From assembly GCA_964371655.1 (NCBI GenBank), contig CAYJOD010000026.1, positions 1-64,000 of the forward strand: a stretch of DNA of 64,000 nucleotides, read 5' to 3'. The DNA is from CAZGSN01 sp964371655 (GTDB lineage Bacteria > Desulfobacterota > Binatia > HRBIN30). Both the position numbers and the translations under genes were made by a program. Positions 27,933-38,500 of this stretch are shown here, piece after piece. The notes below the pieces were generated by a model. That model was given only the letters and a program-made list of their open reading frames with translations, was not told where the DNA came from and ran no database searches. Each line of letters begins with the position of its first letter. The stretch's first letter is position 1.

Positions 27933-29618
27933 ATGTGGCGACAAGTCCGTCGATACGCGGCGCTGGCCTATTACGACACCACCGAGGCGATTCTGCGCCT
28001 GTTCGGCAAACGCCGGCCCTACGGGATCGTCCATCTCGTCCTCAGCGGCGAGCTCGCGGAGCATGCCGTCGAGTACCGGTTGCTCGGCCTGCCGCAACGC
28101 GATCGCGTCGACTACTTCGGTATGCTGACTCAACTGCGCTGGGTGCGCGACGACGCCGCGCTGCGCGCCGTCTTCATTCGCTGCGAACACCTCAATGTCG
28201 GCTGGGCTAAGGTGCAGGAGCTGCGGCGCCTGCTGATGCAAATCCGCGCCGCCGGCAAGACGGTGTGGCTCTACTTTTCCCAACTCGGTCTTCCCGAATA
28301 CGTTCTCGCCAGCGCTGCCGATCGCATCATCATCGCGCCGGCCGGCACCCTCGATATCACCGGCCTGTCGTCGGAAGTCACCTTCGTCGCCAGTGCTCTG
28401 AAGAAGCTGGGCATCGAGGCCGAGCTGGTTCAGATCGGCAAGTACAAGTCGGCCGCCGAAACCTTCACCCGCTCCGACATGTCGGAGCCGCACCGCGAGA
28501 TGATGGAGAGCCTGGTGCAGGATCTCTATGCGCAGGCGCTGGAGGCAATCGCGGCGGGACGGTCTTTGACGCAGGATCAGGTGCGCGCAAGTTTCGATGG
28601 TGGTCCGTTCACCGCCAGCGAGGCGCAACGTGAGCGGCTCGTCGACGCCCTCCTCTATGAGGACGAAGCCATCGAGCAGCTGAAGGCCCACGCCGGCGAT
28701 CTGCCGATGTTGGAAATGCGCGACTACGCGCGCCGGCGCGGCCGTGCCATGGCCAAGCTGGTGCACTCGCGCGCCGACGGAACCATCGGCGTCGTAAACC
28801 TTACCGGCACCATCCGCAGCGGCGAGAGCATGCCGGGTCCCGACGCGGCGAGCACATGCGGCAACGAATCGGTGGCGCGCGACTTGAAGGAGCTGCGCGA
28901 GCGCGACGACGTCAAGGCCATCGTGGTTCGGATCTCGAGCGGGGGTGGCTCGGGTCTCGCTTCCGATTTGATCTGGCACGAGGTGCGTCGCAGCGCCGAC
29001 AAGAAGCCCGTCGTCGTTTCGTTCGGCGACGTCGCTGCTTCCGGCGGCTATTACATCGGCGTTGCCGGTAAGCGGGTGTTTGCCGAAGCCGGGACTCTCA
29101 CCGGATCGATTGGCGTGCTCGCTGGCAAGGCGGTGATCAAGGGCCTGCTCGATCAACTCGGGATTACACGAGAAGTGATCAGCCGCGGTCGCAATGCGGC
29201 GCTGCACTCCAGCTACTTGCCCATGACCGCAGACGCGCGCGAACGGCTGCAGGCGGAAGCCCAATTCTTCTACTCGGAGTTCCTCGGCAAGGTTGCCGCC
29301 GGCAGAAACATGAGCGTCGAGGCCGTCGATGCCGTCGGCCAGGGACGGGTGTGGACCGGAAAGCAAGCGCACGAGCTCGGCCTCGTCGACGAGATCGGCG
29401 GACTCGATCGTGCCATCGAAGAAGCGAAGACGCTGGCCGGAATGAAGCGCGACCAGATCGTCCGCATCGATCGCTATCCACACGCGCGCCGTCTGTGGAA
29501 GATGGCGTTCAACCTCACGCCGCCGAGTCTGCAGCTGTCCGAGCTCTTCCCCTGGCTGCAGCATATCGCGACGGAACGCATCTGGGCGGTGCTGCCGTTC
29601 CGTATTCGGTTCTTTTGA
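27933..29618 (+). CDS. sppA: signal peptide peptidase SppA, long two-domain form
   Basis: Membrane-associated Ser/Lys protease that degrades released signal peptides. 561 aa, the tandem-domain length of the E. coli 67-kDa type. The general-base Lys lies in the N-terminal half (QIGKYKSAAETFTRSDM, about residue 171) and the nucleophile Ser in the C-terminal half (SFGDVAASGGYYIGVA, about residue 370), the division of labour known for this form. An N-terminal hydrophobic anchor is not obvious. The 3' flank carries the 29761-29898 palindrome. Confidence 0.9.
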   Translation: MWRQVRRYAALAYYDTTEAILRLFGKRRPYGIVHLVLSGELAEHAVEYRLLGLPQRDRVDYFGMLTQLRWVRDDAALRAVFIRCEHLNVGWAKVQELRRLLMQIRAAGKTVWLYFSQLGLPEYVLASAADRIIIAPAGTLDITGLSSEVTFVASALKKLGIEAELVQIGKYKSAAETFTRSDMSEPHREMMESLVQDLYAQALEAIAAGRSLTQDQVRASFDGGPFTASEAQRERLVDALLYEDEAIEQLKAHAGDLPMLEMRDYARRRGRAMAKLVHSRADGTIGVVNLTGTIRSGESMPGPDAASTCGNESVARDLKELRERDDVKAIVVRISSGGGSGLASDLIWHEVRRSADKKPVVVSFGDVAASGGYYIGVAGKRVFAEAGTLTGSIGVLAGKAVIKGLLDQLGITREVISRGRNAALHSSYLPMTADARERLQAEAQFFYSEFLGKVAAGRNMSVEAVDAVGQGRVWTGKQAHELGLVDEIGGLDRAIEEAKTLAGMKRDQIVRIDRYPHARRLWKMAFNLTPPSLQLSELFPWLQHIATERIWAVLPFRIRFF

Positions 29619-29760
29619 AGCTCACCGTACAATCGCCGCTACATGGAGCCTAACCCGAACCTAAGAGTCCACAGATGACGCAGATGACACCCGTGGGGAA
29701 ACGCGCCTCGCAGTCGAGCCGCATCGAAGGCCACACGAATGCGGTTGGACGCCGCGGCCA

Positions 29761-29898
29761 GCTCCCCTCGCCCGCATTACTTGCGGGAGAGGGTTCGGGT
29801 GAGGGAACCGAGGCGGCACGGATGGGCGGAGCAAACATCGAGAGAAATGGGAGCCCTCATCCCCCGCCCTCTCCCGCAAGTAATGCGGGCGAGGGAGC
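29761..29898. repeat. long inverted repeat, two facing copies of a CCCTCTCCCGC element
   Basis: Left arm 29761-29793 and right arm 29867-29898 are reverse complements over about 32 nt, with one extra C in the left arm. Each arm also contains its own small palindrome (CCCGCA...TGCGGG). Next to each arm is a CCCTCA-CCC word. The reverse complement of 29784-29805 matches 50011-50032 inside atpF at 20 of 22 positions. This is a dispersed palindromic repeat family, here in the gap between sppA and 30002. Confidence 0.85.
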
Positions 29899-30001
29899 GC
29901 TTCCAAACACCGACGCTGCTCCGGTTGCGGGCGTCGCCTGCGATACGTCAACTGCGGCTTTTCTCGTTGGGGTCCCTTGATCACGTCCGAGGACTTACGC
30001 C

Positions 30002-30285
30002 GTGCCCGTCGCCGCCAAGATCAACTGTCCGGAATGTGACCAGCTGCTGATTCGCAGACCCGGTGGGCTTTGCCCGAGCTGCGGGACCGACGTCCGCGAC
30101 CACGTCCTCAAAGCGAGACGCCGCGAGAAACGAATCGAGCAAGTGGTCGCGGTGATCAGCACGATCCTGGTGCTCGGCGTGTCGCTCACCGTCGGTGGCT
30201 GCACGGTCGTCGAGGGAGTCGTCGTCTATGCCGTCGCCGGGGCGGTGATGTACGCGCTCGCCCAGAGAACTTTCTTCGAACGCAA

Positions 30286-30289
<4 letters not shown>
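30002..30289 (+). CDS. small zinc-ribbon membrane protein
   Basis: 95 aa from a GTG start. The N-terminal zinc ribbon has two CxxC pairs: INCPECDQLL and GLCPSCGTDV. After a basic linker (KARRREKRIEQ) comes a hydrophobic segment VAVISTILVLGVSLTVGGC and a second one (VVVYAVAGAVMYALA). It may bind metal or nucleic acid at the membrane; no family function is known to me. The stop overlaps the glgB ATG (ATGA), so translation of the two is coupled. Confidence 0.65.
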
Positions 30290-32478
<2,189 letters not shown>

Positions 32479-32490
32479 GCTAGAGACTGA

Positions 32491-32531
32491 AGATCGGACC
32501 GATCCGACGGATCGGACAGATCGGTCGGATA
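32491..32531. repeat. GATCGGAC-rich inverted repeat after glgB
   Basis: Alternating GATCGGAC and GTCGGATC words, 12 nt after the glgB stop. Same family as 1926-1972. It probably folds into a hairpin in the 3' end of the glgB transcript. Confidence 0.6.
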
Positions 32532-32599
32532 GAGAAGCGCTTGACTCAACCGCGGACGGCTTCCAAACCAGCACACGCAGGGAAAGCGAGGCGTCGATC

Positions 32600-33769
32600 A
32601 TGATCCCAGAAGAGCAGCGGGCACAGCGACCGGAAGACGTGGGTGTTAGCAGCGAACGTCTGGAAGCTTTGTTCGCGCGCACCGGGCGCGATGTTGACGA
32701 GGGCGTGTTGCCGAGTTGCCAGGTGGCGATCGCCCGCCACGGCAAGCTCGCCGGCATGCGCACGTTCGGAAGCGCGGTCCAGGGAGGAAAGGATCAGGCC
32801 GCCGGCGATGGCACATTGTATTGCGTGTTCTCGTGCACCAAGGCTGTCGTCGCTGCGGCGGTCTGGATCCTGATCGAAGAGAAGCTGCTGCGCATCGAGG
32901 AGCGCGTCGCCGACATCATTCCGGAGTTCGGCACCCAGGGGAAAGAGCAGATCACGGTCGAGCAGATTCTGCTGCACGTCGGTGGCTTCCCTTACGCGCC
33001 CTACCGTCCCGAGCACTGGAACGACCGCGACAAGAGACTGGAGGCATTCAGCAAGTGGCGTCTGAACTGGGAGCCCGGCAGCCGTTACGAATACCATCCG
33101 ACCTCGGGGCACTGGGTGCTCGCCGAAATCATCGATCGCCGCACCGGCATGGACTACCGCGATTTCATTCGCCAACGCGTGACCGGGCCGTTGGCGTTGA
33201 AGGAATTGTTCATCGGGCTTCCCAAAGAACACGATTGCCGCGTCGCCGAGCTGCGGCAGAAGAGCCCGCCGGTAGAGCCGCCGGGCGGCTGGGGTAACGT
33301 GAGCCCGGATGCGCTGCTCGAGTTCAATCGACCTGAGCTGCGCGCCTTTGGAATTCCCGGTGGTGGCGCGGTTACCGGCGCCGGCGAGCTCGCCCTCTTC
33401 TATCAGGCGCTGGTGAACGGAGGGCAGTCGGCGGACGGCGTGCGCATTCTGAAGCCGGCGACGATCGAGTACGCGCGCATCGTGCGCACCAAGGACTTTC
33501 ATCGCGACCCGGTTCTCGGCATGCCGATCAACCGCGGACTGAGCATCGTCATCGCCGGCGACGACGGCAACGCTTATCTACGCGGCTTCGGGCGCAACCC
33601 ATCACCGTCGGCGTTCGGGCACGGTGGCGCCGGCGGGCAAGTGGCGTGGGGCGATCCGGACACCGGCATCTCGGTGGGCTACTGCACAAATGGTTTTGTC
33701 GACTGGATGGTGCAAGGGCGGCGCATCACTGCAATCTCGACCCTGGCAGCCGCCTGCGTGGCGGCCTGA
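32600..33769 (+). CDS. serine hydrolase, class C beta-lactamase/esterase fold
   Basis: 389 aa from the ATG at 32600 (site GGAAAGCGAGG upstream). No signal peptide, so cytoplasmic. The Ser-x-x-Lys motif is in VFSCTKAVVAAAVWILIEE. The second motif, usually Tyr-x-Asn, appears as YEYHPTSGHWVL, so Tyr is kept and Asn is replaced. C-terminal HGGAGGQVAWGDPDTGIS takes the place of the KTG-like strand. This pattern points to an EstB-type esterase or amidase rather than an antibiotic-degrading enzyme. A crotonase gene follows 10 nt later, so it may act in acyl-ester metabolism. Confidence 0.85.
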   Translation: MIPEEQRAQRPEDVGVSSERLEALFARTGRDVDEGVLPSCQVAIARHGKLAGMRTFGSAVQGGKDQAAGDGTLYCVFSCTKAVVAAAVWILIEEKLLRIEERVADIIPEFGTQGKEQITVEQILLHVGGFPYAPYRPEHWNDRDKRLEAFSKWRLNWEPGSRYEYHPTSGHWVLAEIIDRRTGMDYRDFIRQRVTGPLALKELFIGLPKEHDCRVAELRQKSPPVEPPGGWGNVSPDALLEFNRPELRAFGIPGGGAVTGAGELALFYQALVNGGQSADGVRILKPATIEYARIVRTKDFHRDPVLGMPINRGLSIVIAGDDGNAYLRGFGRNPSPSAFGHGGAGGQVAWGDPDTGISVGYCTNGFVDWMVQGRRITAISTLAAACVAA

Positions 33770-33779
33770 GGAGAGCAAT

Positions 33780-34634
33780 GTGAATTACGAGCAGATTCAA
33801 TACGAGGTGTCCGACAGCATTCTGACCATCACCCTGTATCGACCCGACAAGCTCAACGCCTTCACCACGCGCATGCTGCACGAGCTGCTCGACGCCTTCG
33901 ATCGCGCCGATGCCGACGACGCCGTGCGCGTTGTCATCGTGACCGGCTCCGGCAAGGCGTTCTGTGCCGGCGCCGACATCTCCACCGGCAGCGAGAATTT
34001 CGCCGGCGGCGAGCAACGCGTGAGCACGGTCGAAGAGCACCGTGATGGTGGCGGCTTGCTGACCCTGCGTATCTTCGAATCGAAAAAGCCGGTGATCGCG
34101 GCGATCAACGGTGCCGCCGTCGGTGTCGGTGTGACGATGACGTTGCCGATGGACGTGCGCATCGCCTCGAGCAACGCTCGTATCGGTTTCGTATTCGCCA
34201 AGCGCGGGATCGTACCGGAGGCCTGCAGCAGCTGGTTTCTGCCGCGCATCGTCGGCATCAGCCAGGCTGCGGAATGGGTCTACACCGGTCGTGTCTTCGA
34301 CGCCGACGAAGCCCTTGCCGGCCGTCTCGTGAGCCGCGTCGTAGCGCCGGAGGCCCTGCTCGATACGGCGCGCGCGATCGCCCGCGAAATGGCGGCGACA
34401 TCGGCCGTCTCGGTCGCGCTGTCGCGACAGTTATTGTGGAGGATGCTCGGCGCCGATCACCCGATGGAAGCGCACAAGCTCGACTCGGCGTGTATCTATT
34501 GGACCTCGCAGCACGCCGACGCCGTCGAAGGTGTGATGTCCTTCCTGCAGAAGCGCCCGGCGCAATTCACCATGAGCCCGAGCCAAGACATGCCCCCTTT
34601 CTATCCCTGGTGGCCGCCGAGACCGTTCAAGTAG
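33780..34634 (+). CDS. enoyl-CoA hydratase/isomerase (crotonase fold)
   Basis: 284 aa from a GTG at 33780 that follows GAGGAGAG. Motifs: ILTITLYRPDKLNAFT, VTGSGKAFCAGADIS (oxyanion strand), KPVIAAINGAAVGVGVTM and KRGIVPEACSSWFLPRIVG with the catalytic Glu. The first catalytic Glu of classical hydratases is missing (GAAVGVG). Likely acts on a branched or unusual enoyl-CoA. It forms a pair with the upstream serine hydrolase (10-nt gap). The 3' end converges on the Rrf2 gene across a 30-bp palindrome. Confidence 0.9.
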   Translation: MNYEQIQYEVSDSILTITLYRPDKLNAFTTRMLHELLDAFDRADADDAVRVVIVTGSGKAFCAGADISTGSENFAGGEQRVSTVEEHRDGGGLLTLRIFESKKPVIAAINGAAVGVGVTMTLPMDVRIASSNARIGFVFAKRGIVPEACSSWFLPRIVGISQAAEWVYTGRVFDADEALAGRLVSRVVAPEALLDTARAIAREMAATSAVSVALSRQLLWRMLGADHPMEAHKLDSACIYWTSQHADAVEGVMSFLQKRPAQFTMSPSQDMPPFYPWWPPRPFK

Positions 34635-34670
34635 CGATGCATGACGCCTTCTACGCCGGCTCGATTTCAA

Positions 34671-34700
34671 ATCTCAGATCTGAAATTTCAAATCTGAGAT
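34671..34700. terminator. 30-bp palindrome between convergent genes
   Basis: ATCTCAGATCTGAAA joined to TTTCAAATCTGAGAT: a 30-bp palindrome with one mismatched pair, centred in AAATTT. It lies 37 nt after the crotonase stop and 2 nt from the Rrf2 stop on the other strand, an ideal place for a bidirectional terminator. No T-run follows on either side. Confidence 0.7.
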
Positions 34701-34701
34701 C

Positions 34702-35160
34702 TCACGCTTTCTTGGCGCGGGCTTTGCGGCGCGGGGGACTCTGGTCGAAGATGGCGCGGGCACCGCGGGGCCGAATCAACAATTCCGCCACGGTGGTTTC
34801 GCGGAATGTCTTCTCGACCTGAGCGGTGGCTTCATCGAGGCGCCGATGCAGGGCGCACAGATTGGTTCCGTGCTCTTTGATCTGCAGCGGACAACTGTGA
34901 ATGCGCGGCAGTGGGTCGACGGCATCGACGATTTCGAGGATGGTCATCTCCTCGGGTGCCTTGGCCAAAGCGAATCCGCCGCCGAGGCCGCGCCAGGAGA
35001 CCACTAGGCCGGAGCGTGTCAGTCCCTGCAGGACTTTCGAGAGGTAACCGGCGGGTACCTTGGTCGCGGCGGCGATCTGCTGGTTGGTGTGCGCCTCGTC
35101 GTGGGTTTCCGCCATGAACACGATGGCGCGTAGCGCATACTCGGCGGTTTGAGAAATCAC
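34702..35160 (-). CDS. Rrf2-family [Fe-S]-type transcription regulator
   Basis: 152 aa from a GTG at 35160; this gives the family start ISQTAEYALRAIVFMAE, while an ATG at 35202 would add 14 residues. Winged helix with VPAGYLSKVLQGLTRSGLV and the wing SWRGLGGGFALAK. The cluster region reads HSCPLQIKEHGTNLCALH: Cys90 and Cys102, and His105 three residues later, match IscR Cys92, Cys104 and His107, but the middle Cys position (96) is Glu. It is divergent from the nitric oxide reductase gene, as NsrR-type NO regulators often are, with a 23-bp dyad between them. A role in NO response is the best inference. Confidence 0.88.
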   Translation of the reverse strand: MISQTAEYALRAIVFMAETHDEAHTNQQIAAATKVPAGYLSKVLQGLTRSGLVVSWRGLGGGFALAKAPEEMTILEIVDAVDPLPRIHSCPLQIKEHGTNLCALHRRLDEATAQVEKTFRETTVAELLIRPRGARAIFDQSPPRRKARAKKA

Positions 35161-35219
35161 TTTGTCCCTACCTCTCGCCGCTTCTCTTACCATCACCGGC
35201 ATTGCACCGGTAGACTTGC

Positions 35220-35242
35220 GTTATCTTCGTGAAGTGGATAAC
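35220..35242. promoter_or_regulatory. 23-bp dyad, candidate Rrf2 operator
   Basis: GTTATC and GATAAC are perfect inverted halves separated by 11 nt (TTCGTGAAGTG, itself partly symmetric as TTC..GAA). The site lies between the divergent Rrf2 and nitric oxide reductase starts, 74 nt before the reductase ATG at 35316. NsrR/IscR-type sites are also about 23-25 bp dyads. The function is inferred from place and size. Confidence 0.5.
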
Positions 35243-35315
35243 TAGACCCAGACATCCAATTTAACGCATGCCGCGATCCGATCGCGAGCCTGCGGAGAAA
35301 AGCGAGGGGTTTGTG

Positions 35316-37613
35316 ATGAGCCACAAGAAGCTTTGGGTCTTGCTCGGGTCGGTGGTAACGTTGTCGTTCCTGACCCTGGGGTACTACGGCGCGGAGATTT
35401 ACCGTCAGGCACCGCCCATTCCCGAAACCGTGCGCAGCGCTGACGGCGCCGTGCTCTTCACCGGCCAGATGATCAAGGATGGGCAGAACGTGTGGCAGTC
35501 GTTGGGTGGGCAGCAGCTGGGCAGCGTCTGGGGACATGGGGCCTACGTGGCACCGGACTGGTCGGCGGATTGGTTGCACCGCGAGGCAACCTGGCTGGCG
35601 GACTTCTACGCCCGGCAGGCGAACGGCGGGACTTACGCGCAGGCGGACGAAACGACGCAGGCGCAGCTCCAGGTGCGTCTGCGCAAAGAGATGCGAACCA
35701 ACACCTACGACGAGAAGACGGGCGCGCTCGTGGTTTCGCCGGAACGGGCGCAGGCCATCGCCGCGGTTGGCGCCCACTACACCGGACTCTTCGGCAACGA
35801 CCCCGCGCTTGCCTCCTTGCGCAACGCGTACGCGATTCCTGAGAACTCCATCCAGACGGTGGAGCGCCAGAAACTCCTGAACGCTTTCTTCTTCTGGGCC
35901 GCTTGGGTTTGTGGCACCAATCGTCCGGGCGCCACCATCACCTACACCAACAACTGGCCGGCGGAAGCGCTGATCGGTAACGCGGCGCCGCCGGCGATCA
36001 TTCTGTGGTCGGTGTTCAGCTTCGTGGTGCTGCTGGCCGGGATTGGCGGCCTGGTGTGGTACTTCGCCGCTCTGCGACACTCCGAGGAACCGAAGGCCGT
36101 GGTTCCTGAAAGAGATCCACTTTTCTCTCTCACCCCGACGCCGTCGATGGCGGCGACACTCAAGTATTTCTGGGTGGTGGCCGCATTGATCGTGGTGCAG
36201 ATCGGTCTGGGCGCGCTCACCGCTCACTACGGCGTGGAGGGGACGGCGTTCTTCGGAATCCCGCTCGGCAAGCACATCCCCTATGCGCTCACGCGCACCT
36301 GGCACACCCAGCTCGGGATCTTCTGGATCGCTACGGCCTGGCTCGCTACCGGGCTGTTCGTGGCCCCCGCGCTGGCGGGCCAGGAGCCGAAGTTCCAGCG
36401 CGCCGGCGTGAACTTCCTCTTCGTCTGCTTGCTGATCATCGTCGTCGGTTCCTTCTTCATGCAGTACCTCTCGATCCACCAGCGCTTGAGCCTCGAGACC
36501 GGCTTCTGGTTCGGACATCAGGGGTATGAGTACGTGGATCTCGGCCGCTTCTGGCAGATCTTTCTCTTCGTGGGCTTGATCGTGTGGTTGGCCCTGATGG
36601 TGCGCGCGCTGTGGCCGGCCATTAGCCATCCATCGGAGCATCGCAGCATGCTGCTGCTGTTCACCGTTTCCGCGGCCGCGATCGGTATGTTCTACGGGGC
36701 CGGTCTGATGTGGGGACGCCAGACCAACCTCGCGATCGCCGAGTACTGGCGCTGGTGGGTGGTCCACCTCTGGGTCGAGGGGTTCTTCGAGGTCTTCGCG
36801 GCGGCCGTGATTTCCCTTCTGTTCACCCGCCTCGGGCTGCTGCGGGTGAGCACGGCGACCTCCGCTGTTCTGTTCTCGACGGCAATCTTCCTGGGCGGAG
36901 GCGTGCTCGGAACCTTCCATCATCTCTACTTCACGGGAACGCCGACCTCGATCCTCGCCCTCGGGGCGACGTTCAGCGCGCTGGAGATCGTGCCGTTGGT
37001 GCTGGTGGGTTACGAAGCCTATGAGAACCTCGCGCTCAGCCGCTCCAAACCGTGGGTGCAGGAATACAAGTGGCCGATCTATTTCTTCGTCGCGGTGGCC
37101 TTCTGGAACCTGGTCGGCGCCGGCATCTTCGGCTTTCTCATCAATCCGCCGATCGCGCTCTACTTCGTCCAGGGCCTCAACACGACGGCGGTGCACGGGC
37201 ATGCCGCGCTCTTCGGGGTGTACGGAATGCTGGCTATCGGCCTGATGCTGTTCTGCTTGAGAAAGTTCTCCGGGCAACAGCAGTGGCACACTCCCGCGCT
37301 ACGGGTGGCGTTCTGGTCGCTCAACTTGGGACTCGTACTGATGATTGGGCTGAGCCTGCTGCCGATCGGCATCTTGCAGGCGGTGGCGAGCACGCAGCAC
37401 GGCATGTGGTACGCACGCTCGGCCGACTTCATGCAGGGTGACGTCATGCAGACCCTGCGTTGGATGCGCGCCATCGGCGATAGCGTGTTCGCCGTCGGCG
37501 CCCTGGCGCTGGTCTATTTCATCGTTGGCCTGCAAACCGGCTGGTCCCTGGTTGCCGACTCACAGGCAGCCGAAATTCCGGCCGCGGCCGCGTTGGTGGA
37601 TCGTTCGTATTGA
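35316..37613 (+). CDS. norZ: quinol-dependent nitric oxide reductase
   Basis: Membrane enzyme that reduces NO to N2O with electrons from quinol; single-chain qNOR. 765 aa from the ATG at 35316 with GCGAGGGG upstream; an ATG at 35268 would add 16 residues without a site. The N-terminal extension unique to qNOR is present (FTGQMIKDGQNVWQSLGG, GSVWGHGAYVAPDWSADW). The heme-copper-oxidase-like core has HTQLGIFWIATAWLATGLF, WWVVHLWVEGFFEVFAA (binuclear centre His and Glu), HHLYFTGTP and VHGHAALFGVYGMLA. It is divergent from an Rrf2 regulator and ends at a strong hairpin. It serves NO detoxification or denitrification; no other denitrification gene is here. Confidence 0.96.
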   Translation: MSHKKLWVLLGSVVTLSFLTLGYYGAEIYRQAPPIPETVRSADGAVLFTGQMIKDGQNVWQSLGGQQLGSVWGHGAYVAPDWSADWLHREATWLADFYARQANGGTYAQADETTQAQLQVRLRKEMRTNTYDEKTGALVVSPERAQAIAAVGAHYTGLFGNDPALASLRNAYAIPENSIQTVERQKLLNAFFFWAAWVCGTNRPGATITYTNNWPAEALIGNAAPPAIILWSVFSFVVLLAGIGGLVWYFAALRHSEEPKAVVPERDPLFSLTPTPSMAATLKYFWVVAALIVVQIGLGALTAHYGVEGTAFFGIPLGKHIPYALTRTWHTQLGIFWIATAWLATGLFVAPALAGQEPKFQRAGVNFLFVCLLIIVVGSFFMQYLSIHQRLSLETGFWFGHQGYEYVDLGRFWQIFLFVGLIVWLALMVRALWPAISHPSEHRSMLLLFTVSAAAIGMFYGAGLMWGRQTNLAIAEYWRWWVVHLWVEGFFEVFAAAVISLLFTRLGLLRVSTATSAVLFSTAIFLGGGVLGTFHHLYFTGTPTSILALGATFSALEIVPLVLVGYEAYENLALSRSKPWVQEYKWPIYFFVAVAFWNLVGAGIFGFLINPPIALYFVQGLNTTAVHGHAALFGVYGMLAIGLMLFCLRKFSGQQQWHTPALRVAFWSLNLGLVLMIGLSLLPIGILQAVASTQHGMWYARSADFMQGDVMQTLRWMRAIGDSVFAVGALALVYFIVGLQTGWSLVADSQAAEIPAAAALVDRSY

Positions 37614-37645
37614 AGAGCGAGCCGATTCAGCAGTACACGTGACGG

Positions 37646-37691
37646 AAGCGCCCCTTTCCCGCATGACCGCGGGAAAGGGGCGCTTGCATTT
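37646..37691 (+). terminator. strong hairpin terminator after norZ
   Basis: A perfect 17-bp stem, AAGCGCCCCTTTCCCGC with its complement, around the 6-nt loop ATGACC, followed by GCATTTTGG. It starts 33 nt after the reductase stop. Confidence 0.82.
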
Positions 37692-37806
37692 TGGCTCAAC
37701 AGGAAATCGCACCCGACGACAAGATGTGCCGATGGGGTACGTCAGTAAAGGCTACGGGGGTGCGGGTCCCAACACCAAATCAATCGGCGCTCGCGCCGCG
37801 TAGGGT

Positions 37807-37957
37807 ATCAGTTTGATCTTTGGAACGATGTCATTCCGAGCGGAAGCGAGGAATCTCGTGTAAGTCGGTCGTGGCGATTGTCGCGCAGCTCGGAAGATTC
37901 CTCGCCACGGAAGTGTGGGATGCTCGGAATGACCAGTAGATCAGAGATCAAACTGAT
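37807..37957. repeat. two-layer palindromic repeat element
   Basis: The outer 13-bp arms ATCAGTTTGATCT (37807-37819) and AGATCAAACTGAT (37945-37957) are perfect. Inside, GTCATTCCGAGC (37830-37841) faces GCTCGGAATGAC (37922-37933), and GAGGAATCT (37848-37856) faces AGATTCCTC (37895-37903). The element fills the gap between norZ and the convergent rplS gene. The inner words (GTCATTCCGAGC, GAGGAATCT) belong to a hairpin motif that I recall as common in many bacterial genomes. Confidence 0.85.
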
Positions 37958-38036
37958 CATCTTGCGCCGTGCGCCAGGGGCCGTGACCTCTGTGCCAGCG
38001 CCAGGCGGGCTTGGTTGGATCGCGGCGAGGGATGGG

Positions 38037-38387
38037 CTAGCGCGTCGACACTTCTTCTTCGATGCGTGCGGCCTTACCCGAGAGCCCGCGCAGGTAGTAG
38101 AGCTTGGCGCGGCGGACGACGCCCCGGGTGAGGACATCGATCTTGTCGATGCGCGGCGAGTGTACCGGGAAAGTACGCTCGACGCCGATGCCGTAGGAGA
38201 CTTTGCGAACCGTGAAGGTCTCGCGGTTGGCGCCGTTGCTACGTCGCAGGACGACGCCTTCGAACGCCTGCGTACGCTCCTTGTCGCCTTCGACGATCTT
38301 GACGTGCACGCGCACGGTATCGCCGGGCTTGAACCTAGGGATGTCAGATCGCAGCTGTTCTCGTTCGATTGTGTCGATTACGTTCAT
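38037..38387 (-). CDS. rplS: 50S ribosomal protein L19
   Basis: 116 aa. The start at 38387 follows AGAGG. Family motifs: DIPRFKPGDTVRVHVKIVEG, RTQAFEGVVLRRSNGANRE, FTVRKVSYGIGVERTFPVHS and VVRRAKLYYLRGLSGKAARI. L19 lies at the 30S-50S interface. It is the last gene of the rpsP-trmD operon. Confidence 0.99.
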   Translation of the reverse strand: MNVIDTIEREQLRSDIPRFKPGDTVRVHVKIVEGDKERTQAFEGVVLRRSNGANRETFTVRKVSYGIGVERTFPVHSPRIDKIDVLTRGVVRRAKLYYLRGLSGKAARIEEEVSTR

Positions 38388-38500
38388 CGCGGTACCTCTT
38401 TCGATCCGGGGTTCGGGATTCGAGGGTCCGAGGTCCGTGAACGGCACGACCAGACCCAAGACGCCTTCGACCTTGTCCTCTTTGAAAAGGGACGGCCCTT

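Noticed and set aside
27417..29564. 715-codon open frame antisense to sppA
   Set aside because: Same shadow effect; it also crosses the 27432 gene.
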